From: Gyrodactylus bullatarudis
Lineage: Eukaryota > Platyhelminthes > Monogenea > Gyrodactylidea > Gyrodactylidae
Assembly: GCA_012064415.1 (NCBI GenBank)
Contig: SSNU01000229.1
Location: 32,204-96,203, forward strand
Length of the DNA: 64,000 bases
Direction of reading: 5' to 3'
A model generated the notes under the pieces. The model saw nothing but the letters and a program-made list of their open reading frames with translations, was not told the DNA's origin and did no database searches. Shown here in pieces: positions 59,437 through 64,000 of this stretch (its first letter is position 1; the number at the start of each line of letters is the position of its first letter). Made by a program: the position numbers and the translations under genes.

Positions 59437-60031
59437 GTTAAAATATCTTTTACTTTTATTTAATGATTTTTACAAAATTCTCAATGTTCTTATCAAGAAT
59501 TCGAATTTTTTAAAGATTTTTTGGAATTCCACTCATGTTGCCCACTTTTTCAAATTTCGATTTGGCGTCAAAATCCAATTTTTCGAATTTCGGTACTAAA
59601 CATTTTTATTCAAGTTTTTTGGGATCAGGGTTAGACAAGAAAATAAATTATTCTCAATCTGTTCTAATGCACAACCTCATTATCGTTCGAGAGTTGAATT
59701 TCGATCTTTTGATCTTTTTCACTACTTGAAAGTCAATGAAATTTCCTTAATTCAAAATCTCTCAAAAATGGTGGAACTGTCGGAAATTTGACGGTGATAT
59801 TCACCTTTCTTGTTTAATTCTGATCTTGATAGCTTCAAATCAATAAAATGTTCAGTTCGGAAAATTGGATTTTGGCGCCAAATCGAAAATTGAAAAAGGA
59901 AATAATTATTTTTCAGAATTTTATTCTTCAAATGGTAAAAGTAAAAGCCAGATGATTTCTAAAAATTCTTGATGAAAAATTCAAGATTTTTGTTAAAATC
60001 ATAGATTCCCAACTCCATATTAACCAAAATT
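59437..60031. repeat. Second repeat inserted in protease D
   Basis: It is the inverted partner of 46760-47250 (GTTCTTATCAAGAATTCGAA, GTTCGAGAGTTGAATTTCGA, GGTGGAACTGTCGGAAATTT). It ends in CTCCATATTAACC, the foldback-family terminus. The host exon is deleted on one side of it. Confidence 0.8.
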
Positions 60032-60657
60032 ATACATGGTTGGTCTCTTCGATTACGAATGTTTCAATGATAAATACATCGTGTAATGATTATCACTGGA
60101 TATGATAAAGATGAAAATGGTACCGAATCGCAAGAAATTTCAATGGGCCAGACTGGGGTCAAGGAGGCTACATAAAGATTAAAGCTGGGATAAATTATTG
60201 TGACTCTGAATCATACATAATCGTTATTACTTAGACTTTTGAAGAAATATAATTTAAAAAAAAATTAATTTTTCAAATTTGACAGTCGTGATAGCAAGTA
60301 GGAAATTGAAATTTATTCACGAGTCGGGCATACTCATCAGTGTGATCAGTGCAAATTTGACCGAAAATATTATTTAAAGACTAAAGTTGTCTTCGCCTTA
60401 GATTTAATACTGCCGCTGAAAATATGATTTTTTTACAGTTTAAATCATGGGTTTTTATCCATTTCTGGGATTTAAGCACAAAAGATGGTGCTTTCTACTT
60501 TCAAAGCTTACTTCAAATACGGTTGCCGATTAGTTTATAAAATTCTATAAAAATAATAGCTGTTGTGGCGGAACAAGGGAATCTGGCCCTCTTGCTAATA
60601 TATCCCGATTCAATCAAGCCCCCGTTGATGGGTCTGACTTAGGAGGAAACTTATAAG

Positions 60658-61220
60658 TAGGGCGACCAAAATGCCTTTTTTGAGAGTGAATCTAAAATAC
60701 TTTGAAAATATTAAAAATTCAGTCCTTTTTTTTCTAAACCTTTAATAAGAGAAATCAGTTTGCCTTTTATGCCTATTTCGAGGAGGCTTGCCTTTTTTTT
60801 GCCTTTTTTAAAAAGGACTGCTTTTTCAATTTTTTCAAGGATTGTGCAAATTTTTTATCCTTGTTTATCTTGATCTTAGTTAAATTTTCATTGTCTGAAT
60901 CTAATTTTAGGGGGGACTCGGTAAACAGCCAATAGAAATGGCTTATCTAACTCAACATCTCATTCTTATTCTATTCACTTGAAAGGCTTGAAGAATTGAT
61001 TAATTTTTTAAAATCACTACTTGTGAGAGATGCTTTTATGCTTTACTATGTTTTTAAAGCTACTTTTTGGATTTTTAATGAGATCTCCTTTCAGCAGATA
61101 TCTTCTTGGGATGCTTCTCGTGAGAAAAATTCGATTTTATGAATTTGCCTTCTTTTGCCTTTTTCAGAATTAAAAATTGCCTTTTTTCATCATAAAGTAT
61201 GCCTTTTTCTGGTCGCCCTA
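60658..61220. mobile_element. hAT-type miniature element (TAGGGCGACC family), copy 2
   Basis: Nearly the reverse complement of 17884-18467 over its full length, with the same TAGGGCGACC ends. The 8-mers flanking it (CTTATAAG before, TTTATAAG after) match at 7 of 8 positions. No coding capacity. Confidence 0.85.
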
Positions 61221-63029
61221 TTTATAAGGCATGGTTTGAAGTAGAATAGTTTTGAATAATTTTCGTGTATTTCTTCAAAAAAAATGTAAAAATATCTAAT
61301 GCAATACAAACTAAATCAATCAAACAATCAATATGTATTTTTATATGAAAAGTAAATAATTTATCGTATAAATACACTTTTTTGTTTCTAGTTCATGTAA
61401 CTACTGAATAGTAGCTTACAAATATATATATAAAATACATATTAGGGGGAAATGTTATTTTTTAAATTTTATGTGAGGAGAAAAAGATTTTATAAGATTT
61501 ATCTGATACTTATTGATCATAAGTTATGATACTTAGAAAGTTGCGACCTGACAACCTCTCTGTCACTGGGAAGAAGAGAATTAGAATTGTTTTAAATTAA
61601 AGCAAATCTCTTATAAAATTCAAGACAATAAATAATTTTTAGACTATCACCTCTGTTAGTCTTTTTACTAAGATAGTTTTTGATTCGGTAGATTCCAAAT
61701 CAGGTCAAATCCGAGTTCAAATCAAGTGAACAAATTGAGCAAGTAGTTGAGACTATGTCTCAATGCAATCAAGTCGATTCTGCCTCAGCAAAAATTCAAG
61801 TGCAAAAGAGGAGAAAAGCTAACAAAAGTTAGTAATCAAATCAATTTTCAACCTGTAACTAGGATGAACCGAGAGAAATCAAAAAATCAATAATCAGAAA
61901 AGAGGGAGGAAACAGAAATGTTTCAGTGGGCAATTATCGTTGGACGAGTTTGGGAAAAGAAGAGTTGTAACTAACTAATTAATTAGCCTAGATGACAAAT
62001 TTCAACTCCAAAACCCAATGAAATCCTAACCAATTAGAGGAACTTGTACATTCCATTTATTTTTACTATGAATATCAAGCGGGTGTAATAGTCTGACGAG
62101 ATCAGGTGAAATATATAAGCTTTACTTTGAATATTCACTTGACTTCAAATTCCTCTAGATGATTCCTTCATCGTCACAAAATATTTTTGAACATGTCCGG
62201 CACTAATTTCCGGAAAATTAAATTTTGAAATTGGCTTTCCGACCCTTGGATTAATGTTCTGATATACAAAAATCCTATTTTACCTAAAATCATCAAAGTA
62301 TACCTAATTTCCTAGGACTTTCTTTCAAGACTCAATTTTTACTATTTAAAAAAATGTTTGTCCTTTCTCGTAGTAAGATTCATTGAAAAAATCTTGGCGC
62401 GTGTTCGAAAACTGTCATTTTCAATCGAGATTTTATATATCAGAACAAACTCGAAAAAATGTTTAGTTTCGATAAGCTTCAAAATGACATTAAGGCTGGG
62501 AAAAGTTGAAAAAATTGACCTACTCTAATTTACATTTTTTTGTTAGAAACTGTTTATTAATTATTGATATTTATATGTACATAATGATATAAAAACATAT
62601 GTAAGTAACATCTATAGTTTCATTAAATACAATAGTTAGAGATGTCTCTGATTTGTAATACAGTATTTTATATGGTTGACAATGAAACCCGTCTTTTCTG
62701 CAATGTGTTGACAGTGAGACTTTCACGAACAAATTTATTGACAAGGATACGCCGTATCTATACGGTTGACCTGTTCCATAATTGAAACTACTCAAATTGA
62801 GTTGGCGTATATATACTAACATGGTTTCGGGAAAGATCATACATCATAGACCATAGTATACACTAAAGTTTACAATAGCTATAATTGCAAACATTTTTCT
62901 ATTATAGTATAGATATCCCTATATCATACTACAATTATTTTCACATATGGTATATTTTTTACAATTATGGTATATTTGTAAAACACAAGAATTTATCGAA
63001 TATAAAAGAAAATAATTCATTTTATAGAA
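61221..63029. other. Intergenic, no gene seen
   Basis: AT-rich with only short ORFs lacking family features. No RNA gene or repeat end is recognised. Confidence 0.4.
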
Positions 63030-63451
63030 ATAACTTTCAACTTTTCTTCTTGACCTTTCAATCTTTCCTTCTGTGGTCTTCCACGTTTTCGATTGAATTG
63101 ATACTCGATTAAATCTGCTTTAGGCACATAATCAATATCTACAGCCATAAATTTTTGGTCCCCCGTAAATATAAGTTTCAACATTAATCTTTAGCAAACT
63201 CGACTGATTTCGATATATTTTTTACATTTGTTTATTCTAAATTTTTTAACTTTTACAAATAACTTCTGTGTCAGAAGTCTCATATTACAATTTTTCAAGC
63301 AATTGCAGTTGATAACAACTGAATGATTCGAATATCCACAAAAAACATTTCCTAGTACTTGTGTTGTAACACTTTTCAGAGTGTATGCTTCATGCAAGCG
63401 GTTTTTTCTCTTGTTGTGTACATGTATATACAATGCCATATTGTATTTCAC
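63030..63451 (-). pseudogene. MULE-like N-terminal module, minus-strand copy (fragment)
   Basis: In minus-strand frames: HSVVINCNCLKNCNMRLL (63191-63451 frame), then after a stop and a frame change QKFMAVDIDYVPKADLIE and an AT-hook-like FNRKRGRPQKER (about 63190-63040). The MAVDI..VPKADLI block matches the plus-strand copy at 63740-63805. Broken, so either spliced or dead. Confidence 0.4.
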
Positions 63452-63476
63452 AATGTGTTTGATATATTATTAACTC

Positions 63477-63832
63477 ATGCCAATAAGAAAGTCCCAAAAC
63501 ACCAAAAAAGGAGATTTAAACGATCTCATCATCATTTTTTATTCTCAACTCAATTCGATGGATTTATTCGTTAAGAACTTCGAATTTGAAACGATTCAAT
63601 CAGTTGAAGAAGCTGTACAAAACTACAATACCGATTGCATGAAAGATTTCCGAATGGTCAGACGGAATAAATTAGGCTACACGAGCAAGTGCCCTCAAAA
63701 AGACTGTCAGTACGAAATCCGATTGAGTAAATACATATATAGTTCAAATGTTATGGCTGTAGATATTAATAATGTGCCTAAAGCAGATTTAATCGATAAA
63801 TTCTCGTGTTTTACAAATATACAGTGAGTTGC
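63477..63832 (+). CDS. MuDR/MULE-like transposase N-terminal fragment
   Basis: The frame encodes VEEAVQNYNTDCMKDFRMVR followed by RNKLGYTSKCPQKDCQYEIR, which has the shape of the MuDR N-terminal DNA-binding module (y..ksdk..ytv.C...C.w.l). It ends at TNIQ with a possible GTGAGT donor directly after at 63824, or a stop at 63825. No transposase core lies within the window, which ends 170 bp later. It could be a host gene of the same fold; I do not recognise one. Confidence 0.45.
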
Positions 63833-64000
63833 ATAGATAACGCCTCTAGATAACTCTAACCAAATTATAATCGTTTATACCTCTCTGCCCCAATTTCATC
63901 GACCAATAATATTCGAGTATCCAATCAACCAATGAGATTGAAGCATGTTTTTTCCCTATCCACTTTTTCTGATTCTACTCTCTTCTCTTTTTATGATTAC

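Larger units (their letters stand above)
58089..60234 (+). pseudogene. Papain-like protease pseudogene D
   Basis: The start MKVLHAFYNVSFILCFNKPL (58089-58148) is cut by a 643-bp repeat (58152-58794) flanked by a 12-bp duplication; the frame resumes as SDEFNSFACKYPTSG. A stop codon at 59083-59085 (before ESVDYRHLL) breaks it. The active-site block is NQCQSGYLHS, with Gly at the Cys position. Introns 1 and 2 of A/B are absent (SPPKYQNQ and PYTAELGPC read straight through). A frameshift near 59390 precedes YDLSYTTDDPLKNL. A second repeat (59437-60031) replaces the rest of that exon. The last exon survives in pieces (LFDYECFNDKY; RNFNGPDWGQGGYIKIKAG; CDSESYIIVIT, stop 60232-60234). Confidence 0.88.

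Noticed and set aside
1..64000. CRISPR arrays, operons, bacterial promoters, tRNA and rRNA genes
   Set aside because: The window is a spliced animal genome; I found no regularly spaced repeat array and no tRNA box pair or rRNA-like stretch by reading.

Overview
This is a eukaryotic, almost certainly invertebrate animal, contig. It is strongly AT-rich, its genes are spliced, it has conserved animal genes (ERCC4/XPF, LARP1, RIC1, a PTBP-type RNA-binding protein) and a likely secreted peptide precursor, and its introns and intergenic DNA are crowded with animal-type transposons. I cannot name the species. The tandem papain-like proteases with lost catalytic residues recall the inactivated group-1 (Der p 1-like) cysteine proteases of parasitic mites, but that is only an analogy. 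A striking genome trait is a set of extremely short introns (25-38 nt) beside multi-kilobase introns full of repeats.

Layout. 1-6.7 kb is gene-dense: ERCC4 on the minus strand running off the left edge, a divergent C2H2 zinc-finger gene (2004-3199) and LARP1 (3638-6681). 6.7-35 kb is mostly gene-free: a 5'-truncated Tc1/mariner transposase, a complete hAT element with an 8-bp target duplication, hAT-type miniature elements, long inverted-repeat (foldback) elements, a perfect 134-bp inverted repeat around an assembly gap at 21968-22039, and a nested stack (foldback element split by a Penelope-like element, itself split by a LINE). 35.3-36.5 kb holds a small prepropeptide gene and a short proline/tyrosine-rich gene resembling MPLKIP/TTDN1.

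36.6-51.4 kb is one gene, RIC1, on the minus strand. I reconstructed 16 exons that join in frame to 1463 codons. Its large introns carry a decayed piggyBac copy, a piggyBac-type miniature element, a hAT-type miniature element and several foldback elements. Directly upstream, 51.7-53.4 kb, is a PTBP homologue that keeps only the RRM3 and RRM4 half.

53.5-60.2 kb is a cluster of four papain-like (C1A) proteases: A and B on the minus strand, C and D on the plus strand. Only B keeps Cys and His; A has Ser for Cys; C has Ser for Cys and Leu for His; D has Gly for Cys and is a pseudogene broken by two repeat insertions, a nonsense codon and frameshifts. Introns are progressively missing from A/B (three) to C (two) to D (first two absent). 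The right end has a second copy of the hAT-type miniature element and fragments of a MULE-like transposase N-terminus on both strands.

Functionally the conserved genes are unrelated housekeeping genes (DNA repair, translation control, Rab6 activation, splicing regulation). The accessory material is the protease array and the mobile elements. Exon borders were placed by reading-frame continuity, splice dinucleotides and family similarity remembered from the named families; no alignment or transcript data were available.
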